This document shows positions 17,616-26,249 of a stretch of 64,000 bases of DNA, in pieces (position 1 is the stretch's first letter; every line of letters begins with the position of its first letter). Location: NCBI GenBank assembly GCA_944383015.1, contig CALWOC010000004.1, positions 53,373 through 117,372 on the forward strand, written 5' to 3'. A program made the translations under genes and the position numbers. The DNA is from an uncultured Clostridia bacterium. Lineage in GTDB: Bacteria; Bacillota; Clostridia; TANB77; CAG-465. Under the pieces are notes generated by a model. That model did not search any database. It was not told the origin of the DNA and worked only from the letters and a program-made list of their open reading frames with translations.

Positions 17616-19271
17616 TTATCTTAAATAGCATCCGCCACCGATAAATTCTCTTAATATTGATGTACTAGGTATTAAATTTGTATCTATACCAATAAAGTTT
17701 CTTAACGTATTTAGAAGTCTACGTGCTTCAGAATAATATTTGCTATCATCTCCTATTTTTAATAATAGCTTTTCTGCAATTGGTTTTAAAACAGCCCACT
17801 CATATATTAAGCTTGTATTAAAAATATAATCTGCTCTATCTACATATGGAAAAATATTTTGCTCATCTCCAATGCGAATTTTTTCCCATAAATCCATTGT
17901 CCTTTCAACACTAACTCCACGAACAGAATTATCTCTTACAAATCTTCTCATCATTCTTAAATCATTAGATGATAGCATTGTATATGAATCAAACCTAATG
18001 CTTACCATAGGAGCAACATATAATTTAAATATTTTATCCTTTGGAATAAAATCAGAAGCTTTGGGATTTAAAGCATGAATTCCCTCTATTATTAATATAT
18101 CGTTTTCTCCAAGTTTAATTGGACTTCTTGTAAATTCTTTCTTTTGTAGTTTAAAATTAAATGTTGGTAATACTACCTTTTGTCCTCTTAGTAGTTTAAG
18201 CATCTGCTTTTTAAACAACTCTATCTCTATATTTTCAAAACACTCATAGTCTTCTTTTCCATCTTTTCCAATTGGTATATTTCCAGCATCTTTAAAATAA
18301 TTATCCATACTTATAACTATTGCGTTTTTCTTTTTTACCATAAGAGTATCTGCAAGTCTTTGAGCAGATGTTGTCTTTCCTGAAGAAGAAGGCCCAGCAA
18401 GCATAACAATCTTTATACTCCCAGATCTAGTGATTCTTCTTGTAATTTCAAAAAATTCATTAGTATGGTATAGTTCTGCTCGTCTAATAACTCTATCGAT
18501 TTCATCATCTACAATTTTTTTATTAAGATCATTAACACTCTCTACAGACGTAACTTTACAAACTTCTGAAAATTTATTTGAAAGTTCAAACATTCTGTTT
18601 GTTTCAATATCATATTTTACTTCATTTATATCATCTTTTTCTGGAAGTAGCAATATAACTCCATTTTTATATTTTCTTAAGTCAAATCCCTTAATACATC
18701 CTGTATACATTACTACTGATCCATATAAATATGTATAAAAATCTTCTGCATAATATACAGTATAGTTTTCATTTAAACCTAGATCTACAATATTTTTTAT
18801 TTGCTCTCTATTGTCTAAATAATTTGCAATCCTTCTACTGCTTCCTTTTTCTTTCATAATTCTTATATTTTCAGAAACGATTTTCTTCATTTCTTCTTTT
18901 ATATCTTTTACCATTGCAGTTGTAACTTCTTCATCAGGTCTTACAAATGCAAAATAATCTCTTCCTGTTTTATTCGAAAATTTAAAGTGTAATTTAATAT
19001 TAAGTCTATGTAAAGCCATAAGAAATATGAATTTTAAACTTCTACTATAAATTCTTTCACCATCTCTAGTACTGTATGTTATAAAATCACATTTACTATC
19101 TTCTATAAGATGATACATAATAGATCTTTCTTTATTGTTAATTTTTACTGCTAATATTTCTTCTTCTGTATCAATATTTGCTTTTTCTATTGCATCTACT
19201 ACCCTTGTTTCTGGTTCTACCATTATTTCTTTACCATTTTCAAAGATTACTTTTATTAATTTTTTTCTCAT
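17616..19271 (-). CDS. TGS-domain uridine kinase-like nucleoside kinase
   Basis: The 551-residue protein joins an N-terminal TGS domain (about 1-65, LIKVIFENGKEIMVEP) and a threonyl-tRNA-synthetase-like second domain (about 70-230). The C-terminal kinase is of the uridine kinase/phosphoribulokinase family. The kinase has Walker A AGPSSSGKTTSAQRL (about 294-308), the base-recognition segment SMDNYFKDAGNIP and DILIIEGIHALNPK. This architecture is widespread in Clostridia and annotated as nucleoside kinase; the true substrate of the fused form is not settled. The ATG is preceded by ATGGAGGAATACG. The next gene downstream is the SpoVB-like flippase. Confidence 0.88.
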   Translation of the reverse strand: MRKKLIKVIFENGKEIMVEPETRVVDAIEKANIDTEEEILAVKINNKERSIMYHLIEDSKCDFITYSTRDGERIYSRSLKFIFLMALHRLNIKLHFKFSNKTGRDYFAFVRPDEEVTTAMVKDIKEEMKKIVSENIRIMKEKGSSRRIANYLDNREQIKNIVDLGLNENYTVYYAEDFYTYLYGSVVMYTGCIKGFDLRKYKNGVILLLPEKDDINEVKYDIETNRMFELSNKFSEVCKVTSVESVNDLNKKIVDDEIDRVIRRAELYHTNEFFEITRRITRSGSIKIVMLAGPSSSGKTTSAQRLADTLMVKKKNAIVISMDNYFKDAGNIPIGKDGKEDYECFENIEIELFKKQMLKLLRGQKVVLPTFNFKLQKKEFTRSPIKLGENDILIIEGIHALNPKASDFIPKDKIFKLYVAPMVSIRFDSYTMLSSNDLRMMRRFVRDNSVRGVSVERTMDLWEKIRIGDEQNIFPYVDRADYIFNTSLIYEWAVLKPIAEKLLLKIGDDSKYYSEARRLLNTLRNFIGIDTNLIPSTSILREFIGGGCYLR

Positions 19272-19416
19272 AAAACGTATTCCTCCATAAAAAAGTTAAA
19301 TTTCATTTTAACATATTTTACTGAAGATTTCAATATTTTAAAGCTTTTATATCAATATTTATACTATCATTTATGTCTATATTATATAACTAAATACTTA
19401 GTTTTTCCAGCATATA

Positions 19417-19445
19417 TTGCTTTTTTTTTCAAATTGTACTATAAT
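19417..19445 (+). promoter_or_regulatory. Promoter giving a leaderless rluA-like mRNA
   Basis: TTGCTT (19417-19422), a 17-nt spacer and a perfect TATAAT (19440-19445) end only 7 nt before the ATG at 19453. Transcription would begin at or next to the start codon. Confidence 0.6.
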
Positions 19446-19452
19446 CTTGTCT

Positions 19453-20346
19453 ATGAAAGAAATTAAAATAAGTAACCTAAATAAAGAAGAAAAAATATTA
19501 TATATTATAAAAGAAAATTTTCCAAATCTTTCTTCTTCAATATTACATAAAGCTTTAAGAAATAAAGATATAAAAGTAAATGGAAAAAGAATAAATAATT
19601 CCAATTATTCTATAAAAAATAATGATTTAATTCAAATATATATTGAAGACTCATTACTTTTTGGATTTCCACAAGATTTGCATGTTCAATATGAAGATGA
19701 AAATATTCTTATTGCATATAAACCACAAGGAATCCTTTCAAATAACGAGACAAAAGAACAAACAGAGCCAACATTTGAAGACTTTGTAAAAAGCAAAAAA
19801 GGTGAAAATATAAAAATATGTCATAGACTAGACAGAAATACTTCAGGATTAATTATATTCTCTAAAAATGATTTTGCTTACAATCTTCTTTTTAACGCTT
19901 TCAAGGAAGGATATATACAAAAAGAATATATAGCTTATGTTTATGGAGAATTTAACAATAATAAGTGTCATTATGAGAATTTTTTATTAAAAGATGAAAA
20001 GAGTGGCACTTCTAAAATATATGATAAAAATGTTAAAAATTCTCAAAAAATAATAACAGATATATATGTAAAAAACGTATATAAAACAAAGAATTATTCC
20101 ATACTAAAAGTAATAATTCATACTGGTAAAACTCATCAAATCAGAGCTTTACTTTCTCATTTGTCTCATCCAATTATTGGAGATTCAAAATATGGAAAAA
20201 ATGAAATAAATAAAAAATTCAAGAAATATAAACAGATGCTATTTGCAATTAAATATACATTTAATTTTCCAAAAAGCTCAAAGTTAAGTTACTTAAATGA
20301 TATATCAGTTTGTCTTAATAAAGACTTATATGAGAATAAAATATAG
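19453..20346 (+). CDS. RluA-family pseudouridine synthase
   Basis: RluA-type enzymes convert specific uridines in rRNA or tRNA into pseudouridine. The protein of about 297 residues has an N-terminal S4-like RNA-binding domain (ALRNKDIKVNGKRI) and the catalytic motif HRLDRNTSGLIIF with the nucleophilic Asp. The later family motif is KTHQIRALLSHLSHPIIGD. Another in-frame ATG lies 12 codons upstream, but it would fall within the promoter. ATG at 19453 has no Shine-Dalgarno sequence, in line with a leaderless mRNA. It is followed after 11 nt by the PF06541 gene. The modified position in rRNA cannot be deduced; RluD-like and RluC-like members share these motifs. Confidence 0.9.
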   Translation: MKEIKISNLNKEEKILYIIKENFPNLSSSILHKALRNKDIKVNGKRINNSNYSIKNNDLIQIYIEDSLLFGFPQDLHVQYEDENILIAYKPQGILSNNETKEQTEPTFEDFVKSKKGENIKICHRLDRNTSGLIIFSKNDFAYNLLFNAFKEGYIQKEYIAYVYGEFNNNKCHYENFLLKDEKSGTSKIYDKNVKNSQKIITDIYVKNVYKTKNYSILKVIIHTGKTHQIRALLSHLSHPIIGDSKYGKNEINKKFKKYKQMLFAIKYTFNFPKSSKLSYLNDISVCLNKDLYENKI

Positions 20347-20357
20347 AAGGTGAATTT

Positions 20358-21035
20358 ATGAAAAAGGCATCTCAAGAATATCAGTTAGTTATTCCTCAAA
20401 AACAAAAGCCATCAATCTCTGAGATGATAGTTGTATTTACTATTGCTTCTATTATAGGATTTTTAATTGAAACTGGTTATGTGTTTTTAAGTGTAGGAAA
20501 AATTGTAAAAAGAGGTATGCTATTTGGACCGTATTGTCCTATTTATGGTTTTGGAGCATTAATACTATATTTATGTTTTTATAATGTAAAAGCAAAAAGA
20601 TCAAATATTCCTTTAATATTTGTAAGTGCCTCTTTAATACTTGGAACATTTGAACTTATTTGTGGTTTAATCTTTAAGCATATTTTTAATATTGAAATGT
20701 GGAACTATTCAGATAAACCATTAAATATATTAAATTACACTACTTTGCCAATACTTATTGGATGGGGAATACTTGGAACAATATACGTATTTTTTCTGCA
20801 TCCAATAATATTAAAACTCGTAAGACATATTACTCCTGTCTTATTAAAAAAAGTAGCCATAACTATATGTGCAATATTTATATTAGACTTTATCATATCT
20901 ACTAGAAGAATTTGGATTAATCCTAATGTATTAAATAATTTAGTAAATCCAGAAAATGCTTCTATTAATATAAATTTAGATAAAGAGGATTTTAAATCCT
21001 CTTTATTTCTTTTTCTAATTCACTTAAGTTATTAA
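20358..21035 (+). CDS. PF06541 (CmpB-like) membrane protein
   Basis: This 225-residue protein has about six hydrophobic helices and the PF06541 pattern: IIGFLIETGYVFL, then RGMLFGPYCPIYGFGALIL (about 54-72) and a WNYSDKPLNI segment. The family is labelled putative ABC transporter permease, but there is no ATPase gene next to it and its role is unknown. It follows the RluA-like gene by 11 nt with the site GAAGGTGA and is surely cotranscribed with it. The last 15 or so codons run through a terminator stem and overlap the convergent gene by 44 nt, so the C-terminal tail is probably unstructured. It is the second of three PF06541 proteins in the window. Confidence 0.82.
   Translation: MKKASQEYQLVIPQKQKPSISEMIVVFTIASIIGFLIETGYVFLSVGKIVKRGMLFGPYCPIYGFGALILYLCFYNVKAKRSNIPLIFVSASLILGTFELICGLIFKHIFNIEMWNYSDKPLNILNYTTLPILIGWGILGTIYVFFLHPIILKLVRHITPVLLKKVAITICAIFILDFIISTRRIWINPNVLNNLVNPENASININLDKEDFKSSLFLFLIHLSY
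20982..21008. terminator. Bidirectional terminator in overlapping 3' ends
   Basis: AAAGAGGATTT and AAATCCTCTTT form an 11-bp stem (20982-21004) followed by TTTC and further T on the plus strand. It lies inside the 3' ends of two convergent genes. Confidence 0.65.
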
Positions 21036-21838
21036 ACTCTAATCTTTTTATCACTCTCTTTTCTAGTTTAGCACTATTACATGTTAAATAATCTCTTATT
21101 ATTTGCCATTTACTTTCATAACAATTCGCAATATAATATTTGAGTTTTTTAATAACATTTTCTTGATATAAATCAAGCTTTAAAGTAAATGGTAATCTTT
21201 CTATATTCTCATATAAAAACTGTGCAACTATATATGCAAGTGATTCATTTAATGCAGGATATTCTGTTGAATTAATTGAAACTATTTTATTTTTTGAAAC
21301 TGTAATTTCTCTAGTATTTATCCCATTACAAAAATGTACTAAAAACTTATTTTTATCCTTTCTATAAATTTTCTTTTTACTATTATATCTTGCCATTCCT
21401 TTTACTAAATTATAATATATTTGCATTGTATACTCTTTTTTATCTAATTTAGTTACATTAATGTTCGGAAAAACTTCAATTAGATTATTATTATAAATAA
21501 TAGGATCATAAAAATAGATCTTAATACTCCCATCAACACACTCGGTATTTTTACCTTTTGTAAAAAAATATGTATCCAATGTATTAACTATACTCTTTGC
21601 ATTCTTATTGTAAAAATAAATATTTATACTCTTAGCATTTTCGTATATTCTTTCAATTTCATTTGAAGTAAATTCTTCACCGATTTTTAATAAAAGTTAT
21701 AATATTATCTATTTTTAACCTTATCTCTTTTTGAGTATATTCAAGTGGTGCATCTAACATTTTTGTTTTATGAAATAAAATATTCCACATCCTTTTAAAA
21801 AAGCCTAGCTTTTTTTGACTTTCGTAACCATTAATCAT
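20992..21838 (-). pseudogene. Unrecognised gene with one frameshift
   Basis: A reading frame starts at ATG 21838 behind an excellent site (AGGAGGTG), giving 53 residues ending in LKIDNIITFIKNR before TGA at 21677-21679. One base shift near 21695 continues smoothly in another frame (LLLKIGEEFTSNEIERIYEN) down to 20992. The whole would be about 281 residues, soluble and basic, with no recognised domain; the N-terminal stretch is helical and the rest mixed. A TTTACA-17-TATAAT promoter lies upstream. The signals and a single lesion suggest a very recent mutation, a homopolymer sequencing error or, less likely, programmed frameshifting. The shift sits among short A and T runs. The downstream part alone (up to 21579) has no binding site. 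Confidence 0.6.
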
Positions 21839-21893
21839 AGTTACACACCTCCTATAAATTATTATTTTTTATATATTTTTATTTAACAAGTAT

Positions 21894-21922
21894 ATTATAC
21901 CACACATTCTTTTTTATGTAAA
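21894..21922 (-). promoter_or_regulatory. Promoter of the frameshifted gene
   Basis: The minus strand has TTTACA (21922-21917), a 17-nt spacer and TATAAT (21899-21894), about 55 nt upstream of the ATG at 21838. Confidence 0.6.
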
Positions 21923-21992
21923 GTAATGATTTGTTATTATTTTTCTTGAATACAATAAGACAAAAAATAATATACTTAAATGAGGTGATTTT

Positions 21993-22976
21993 ATGATTAG
22001 TGTTGCAATAGTTGGTGCAACTGGCATTGTAGGAGAAATGTTTTTAAAAGTACTAGAAGAAAAAAATTTAAATATAGATAAATATACTTTATTTGCATCC
22101 AAAAGGTCTGCTGGGAAAAAAATAACATTTATGCAACAAGAATATACGGTAAAAGAACTAACTGAAGATAGTTTTAAAGATGAAAAATTTAATTATGCTC
22201 TTTTTTCTGCAGGTGCTTCAACTTCTGAAAAATATGCAAAAATTGCAGCTCAAAATGGCTGTATTGTAATAGATAATAGCTCATATTTTAGAATGGATAA
22301 AACAGTGCCTTTAATTGTACCACAAGTAAATATTGAAGACGCATATGACCATTTTAATATAATTTCTAATCCAAATTGCTCAACAATTCAAGCCGTTTTA
22401 CCACTTAAAGTATTAGATGATAAATATAAAATTAAAAGGGTAATTTACTCTACATATCAAGCAGTTTCTGGAGCTGGTAAAAAAGGAATTGATGACTTAT
22501 TATATAATAAAGCTGAAAAATTTCCTTATCCAATTGTTAACAATTGTATTCCACATATAGATAATTTCTTAGAAAACGGATACACCAAAGAAGAAATAAA
22601 AATGATAGAAGAAACTAGAAAAATTTTAAAAAAGCCGAAGCTTCCTATTACTGCTACTTGTGTAAGAGTTCCAGTATTAAACTGTCACTGTGAAAGTATA
22701 AATGTAGAGCTTGAATATAATTTTAAAATAGATGATATTAAAAAAGATCTAAATAACTCAGAAGGTATTATTGTTATGGATGATCCACAAAGACAAATTT
22801 ATCCAATTAATACGTTTGTAAGTGGAACTGATGAAGTCTATATAGGTAGATTAAGAAGAGATTACACAGTAGAAAATGGAATTAACTTCTGGTGTGTAGC
22901 AGATAATATAAGAAAAGGAGCTGCTTCAAATGCTGTAGAAATTTTAGAAAAATTACTTCAAAAAGAGTTGGAATAA
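21993..22976 (+). CDS. asd: Aspartate-semialdehyde dehydrogenase
   Basis: Asd makes aspartate semialdehyde from aspartyl phosphate using NADPH, the branch point to lysine, diaminopimelate, threonine and methionine. The 327-residue protein has the cofactor loop GATGIVG (8-14), the active-site NPNCSTIQ with Cys129, the YQAVSGAGKKG segment and the late RVPVLNCHCES motif with the catalytic His. The length is normal. The ATG has GAGGTGATTTT upstream. No lysine riboswitch or T-box is visible in the short leader. It is a single gene here, not linked to aspartokinase or dap genes. Its stop sits inside the following terminator. Confidence 0.96.
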   Translation: MISVAIVGATGIVGEMFLKVLEEKNLNIDKYTLFASKRSAGKKITFMQQEYTVKELTEDSFKDEKFNYALFSAGASTSEKYAKIAAQNGCIVIDNSSYFRMDKTVPLIVPQVNIEDAYDHFNIISNPNCSTIQAVLPLKVLDDKYKIKRVIYSTYQAVSGAGKKGIDDLLYNKAEKFPYPIVNNCIPHIDNFLENGYTKEEIKMIEETRKILKKPKLPITATCVRVPVLNCHCESINVELEYNFKIDDIKKDLNNSEGIIVMDDPQRQIYPINTFVSGTDEVYIGRLRRDYTVENGINFWCVADNIRKGAASNAVEILEKLLQKELE

Positions 22977-22996
22977 AAGCTCCAACTCTTCTTTTT
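22961..22996. terminator. Bidirectional terminator after asd
   Basis: AAGAGTTGGA (22963-22972) pairs with TCCAACTCTT (22981-22990). CTTTTT follows on the plus strand and a T run on the minus strand, between convergent asd and the PEP-synthase-like gene. Confidence 0.85.
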
Positions 22997-23008
22997 AATT
23001 TATTATTT

Positions 23009-25396
23009 TTATATTATAACCTCTCCTGTATCTCCATTTAATAGTACATTTTCACCTGTTCGTATTATTGAAGTAACATCTCTTATTCCAACAACACATG
23101 GAATTCTATTTTCTCTTGCATTAATTGCAAAATGACATAGGACACCACCAAATTCTGTAACAATTCCTGAAACATGTGATAAATTTATATTTTTAAATAG
23201 TTCTTGATCAACATATTTTGTAACTATAACATCTGATTTCCTAAAATTCTTTAGATCCTCTTTTGAATTTACCACACAAGCTCTTGCACTAACTTTTCCA
23301 AAGCTTGCACCTATACCTTTTAAATTTTTTCTATAATCCATTTGAATTTGCTGCTTTAGACAAGGAAAAATATCACTTTGTGGAATATAGTTTCTAAATG
23401 AATTATAATAAATTTTATTTTTATTTACTATATTTTTTATCTCATCTATATCTCTTTGATTAACAATATCATGATAATCTAAAAAGAAAATATCATCTTC
23501 ACTTTCAATTATATATTTATCTTTATATATTTTACCAAGTTGTAATAAAACTTTTCTAAGCTGAGATCTGCATACTAAAACTAAATCTTTTAATGCATAC
23601 TCTTTCTTTTGTAGTTCTCTTACAAATTCTATATGTTTAATAGCATTTTTATATTGTGATGCTTTTAGATTCTTTTGAAGTTTTTCTAGTACTTCTTCAT
23701 ATTCTTTATTTTGTTCCTTTAAATCTTTTAAAGGATCATACATATCATCTAAATCTAAAATATCTCTATAAGTCTTTATAACTTTAAGAATTTCTTCATC
23801 ATAAGTTTTAAACATTATATCTGATTCATCAAATGAATGATATCCAAATAAATCAATAAAATCTGTTAAAAAAGTTTTGATGCTTTCATTATTTCTATCT
23901 TTCCTATAAAAATAAAAGATTTCTGCATCTAAATTTTCTTCAAAAAATTTCATCTTAGATTTGTCTTTTTTTATCTGTCTTGATGTATCCCACATATGTA
24001 AATATGGTGCACTTGAATATTTATCCTCTATGCCAGAAAGTAAATTATCTATCTCATTTTTAATAAGTATGTTATTAAATCTATGATGCAAATTAATCTT
24101 AAATACTGCATTTACAAATTGTTGCCATACATATTTATTTTTTATTTCCATATATATTTTTAAAGCATCATTTACTTTTGAGTAAACCTCATCTGAAGAA
24201 TGCATAATCTCTAGTCTAACAAGTACATCTTTTCTATATTCTTCAACATCAATAATTTCCTTTTTCAACTTATCTAAAATATCTTTCTTAGGAAATAGTT
24301 TTATTTTCTTATCTTTTTCATCTAAGTTCTGTTTACCATTATCTAAGTAATCTATTCTAACTTTTAAAGCATCATCAAGATACCTTTCAACATATCCAGG
24401 AACATTTTCTAATATGTTTTTTAAAAGTGTTAAATTCCAATAAAATCTTGAAAATCTTGAAAAAACAACTGGTTTTAAAATTTGATTATCACTAAAGTTT
24501 AAAAAATATTTAGCAAATGATATTTCACTATTAGTATATATTTGCTCATCTAGTGAAATCATTAATGGTGAAAGAATATTAATTCCATCTAAATTAGTAT
24601 TACTATATCTGTAATATACATCTTTATATTCTACTTTTGTTATAGGTCTAATTTGAAAAATATATAATTTTGAATCATATACTCCAAACTCCAAGTCAAT
24701 TGGAAATCCGAGCTCTTGCTGTAAAGTTAAAGAGATATTTACAATTCTTCTTATTGAAGTTTCTCCTAGTAGATTAATCTTTGGTTCTTCTATATATTTT
24801 TGAGACTTCCAATCATACACAATTCTCTCTGGTAAAGATTTTCCACTTACTGCATCTCCTGATCCTCTTGCAAACTCAACTACTATTTCTGTATCTTTTC
24901 CATTAGTTGGATTAACTGTAAATAATATACCACTTACATTGCTTTCTATCATCTCTTGTACAATTACATTCATTTCTATCTTATTTATATCTATATTATT
25001 TCTTTTATAATATATTAAATTTTCTTCACTATATAATGATAAAAAACATTTTTTTATATTTTCCTTTAAATACTCTCTTTCATATGCAACATTTAAATAT
25101 GTTACATATCTTCCAGCCAAACTATACTTTTTCCCATCCTCTATATTAGCACTACTTCTTACAGCTAACATTTTGTTACTAGGTATAACACTAAAAATCT
25201 CATCAATTATCTCATCTGATATTTTTAAATTGTTAATTGTATCAAAATTTAAATTTTGATCTTTAACCATTTTTTTAAATTCTTCAAAATCGATTACAAC
25301 ACCTAAAGGAATATTATATCCTCTAGTTTTTAATAAAGACAAAAACATTGCTTTACTACCACAGTTATCTATAATTTTATCTCCAAGCTTGTACAT
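23009..25396 (-). CDS. PEP/pyruvate-binding phosphotransferase (PEP synthase/Rph-like)
   Basis: This 795-residue protein has the parts of the PEP synthase and rifampin phosphotransferase group. An N-terminal ATP-grasp domain (about 1-260) has MLAVRSSANIEDG, GILFTVNPTNGK and IFQIRPIT. A long helical, less conserved middle (about 265-690) follows, and then a C-terminal swivelling phosphohistidine domain with FGGVLCHFAINARENRIPCVVG, in which His755 would carry phosphate. ATP would phosphorylate the His and the phosphate would pass to an acceptor bound by the middle domain. The middle is not clearly PEP synthase, so the acceptor is unknown. ATG at 25396 is preferred because GGAG lies 8-9 nt upstream. 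It is a single-gene unit. Confidence 0.82.
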   Translation of the reverse strand: MYKLGDKIIDNCGSKAMFLSLLKTRGYNIPLGVVIDFEEFKKMVKDQNLNFDTINNLKISDEIIDEIFSVIPSNKMLAVRSSANIEDGKKYSLAGRYVTYLNVAYEREYLKENIKKCFLSLYSEENLIYYKRNNIDINKIEMNVIVQEMIESNVSGILFTVNPTNGKDTEIVVEFARGSGDAVSGKSLPERIVYDWKSQKYIEEPKINLLGETSIRRIVNISLTLQQELGFPIDLEFGVYDSKLYIFQIRPITKVEYKDVYYRYSNTNLDGINILSPLMISLDEQIYTNSEISFAKYFLNFSDNQILKPVVFSRFSRFYWNLTLLKNILENVPGYVERYLDDALKVRIDYLDNGKQNLDEKDKKIKLFPKKDILDKLKKEIIDVEEYRKDVLVRLEIMHSSDEVYSKVNDALKIYMEIKNKYVWQQFVNAVFKINLHHRFNNILIKNEIDNLLSGIEDKYSSAPYLHMWDTSRQIKKDKSKMKFFEENLDAEIFYFYRKDRNNESIKTFLTDFIDLFGYHSFDESDIMFKTYDEEILKVIKTYRDILDLDDMYDPLKDLKEQNKEYEEVLEKLQKNLKASQYKNAIKHIEFVRELQKKEYALKDLVLVCRSQLRKVLLQLGKIYKDKYIIESEDDIFFLDYHDIVNQRDIDEIKNIVNKNKIYYNSFRNYIPQSDIFPCLKQQIQMDYRKNLKGIGASFGKVSARACVVNSKEDLKNFRKSDVIVTKYVDQELFKNINLSHVSGIVTEFGGVLCHFAINARENRIPCVVGIRDVTSIIRTGENVLLNGDTGEVII

Positions 25397-25523
25397 TATT
25401 ATCATCTCCATTTTCCGCTTACGATTTAAAAGAATAAGTTTTCATTTTTTCTATATTCTATCACATTATTGCCTTTATAACAAGAAAAACAGCTCAAAAC
25501 TTATACGCATAGCACAATAAAGC

Positions 25524-25552
25524 AAAAAATATAGAGACTTTAAAGTCTCTAT
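25524..25552 (-). terminator. Terminator after the gene at 25549
   Basis: ATAGAGACTTTAAAGTCTCTAT (25531-25552) is a perfect palindrome forming a stem of about 9 bp, followed on the minus strand by six T. The stop codon of the upstream gene lies in its 5' arm. Confidence 0.75.
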
Positions 25553-26154
25553 ATTGCGTATCTTTGATCTATTTTTTGTTCAGGAACATGTATACCTTTT
25601 TGTATATATCTATCTATTCTACTATCTACAAATCCCTGTGCACATTCATTAACAACACCAAAAGGTTGATTTTCTCCATAACTGCTCATTTGATATATTC
25701 TTCTATAGACTTCATCTACTGTATCTAAATCATTACTGTCAACAGCCTTATATAATTTAGATAACTCTCTATCTATTAAAGTTCTATCCACAAAACTCTT
25801 AGCATATTTATTAATTCTTCCACTTTTTGCATAACTGCCATCTTTTACATATCCTGCCATATCCATTATTTTATTAGATAAAAGCTGTAATCTATTTTTG
25901 TCATTTAATTTTTTAGCCTCTTCAACTTCCTTATTATGCTCATCATATGCTAACTTATCTAAGTACTCTCTTACATATGGATTAATCTCATCTTCTGTTA
26001 AATCACCTTCGTAACCAGCTCTTTCTCTTAGAGTTTTACTATTTAAGCAAATTTTTGCAAAATCTTCTTTTCCAACTGTCTCTTTTATAATTTTTATTAA
26101 TGCATTGTATTCTTTTAATTTTTCTTCATTTAATACTACATTTCTTTTTTCCAT
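25549..26154 (-). CDS. Unrecognised soluble helical protein
   Basis: I do not recognise this 201-residue protein. It is highly charged, predicted helical throughout, with no signal peptide, membrane span or Cys-based metal motif. Several segments look like repeated short helices, for example YVREYLDKLAY and YVKDGSYAKSGRINKYAKSFVDRTL, then FGVVNECAQGFVDSRIDRYI. The paired phrases K-YAKSFVDR and ECAQGFVDSR suggest an internal duplication. The ATG has GGAGGATGCAAATAA upstream. It is a single-gene unit with its own terminator, downstream of the ger operon on the same strand and separated from it by about 95 nt. A cytosolic scaffold or adaptor is possible, but that is a guess. Confidence 0.65.
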   Translation of the reverse strand: MEKRNVVLNEEKLKEYNALIKIIKETVGKEDFAKICLNSKTLRERAGYEGDLTEDEINPYVREYLDKLAYDEHNKEVEEAKKLNDKNRLQLLSNKIMDMAGYVKDGSYAKSGRINKYAKSFVDRTLIDRELSKLYKAVDSNDLDTVDEVYRRIYQMSSYGENQPFGVVNECAQGFVDSRIDRYIQKGIHVPEQKIDQRYAI

Positions 26155-26249
26155 TTATTTGCATCCTCCAAATATATTATAAAATTGAGTTTTCTCGTTA
26201 AACGGTACATTATTAATTATACCATTTTTTGAGTAATTTTACAATAGTT

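Noticed and set aside
21839..21992. Lysine riboswitch or T-box before asd
   Set aside because: The gap is only about 150 nt, is AT-rich and holds the promoter of the divergent gene; no aptamer or T-box motif is visible.
23009..25396. Rifampin resistance enzyme (Rph)
   Set aside because: The domain plan is similar, but the middle domain cannot be matched by eye and the context gives no link to antibiotic resistance.
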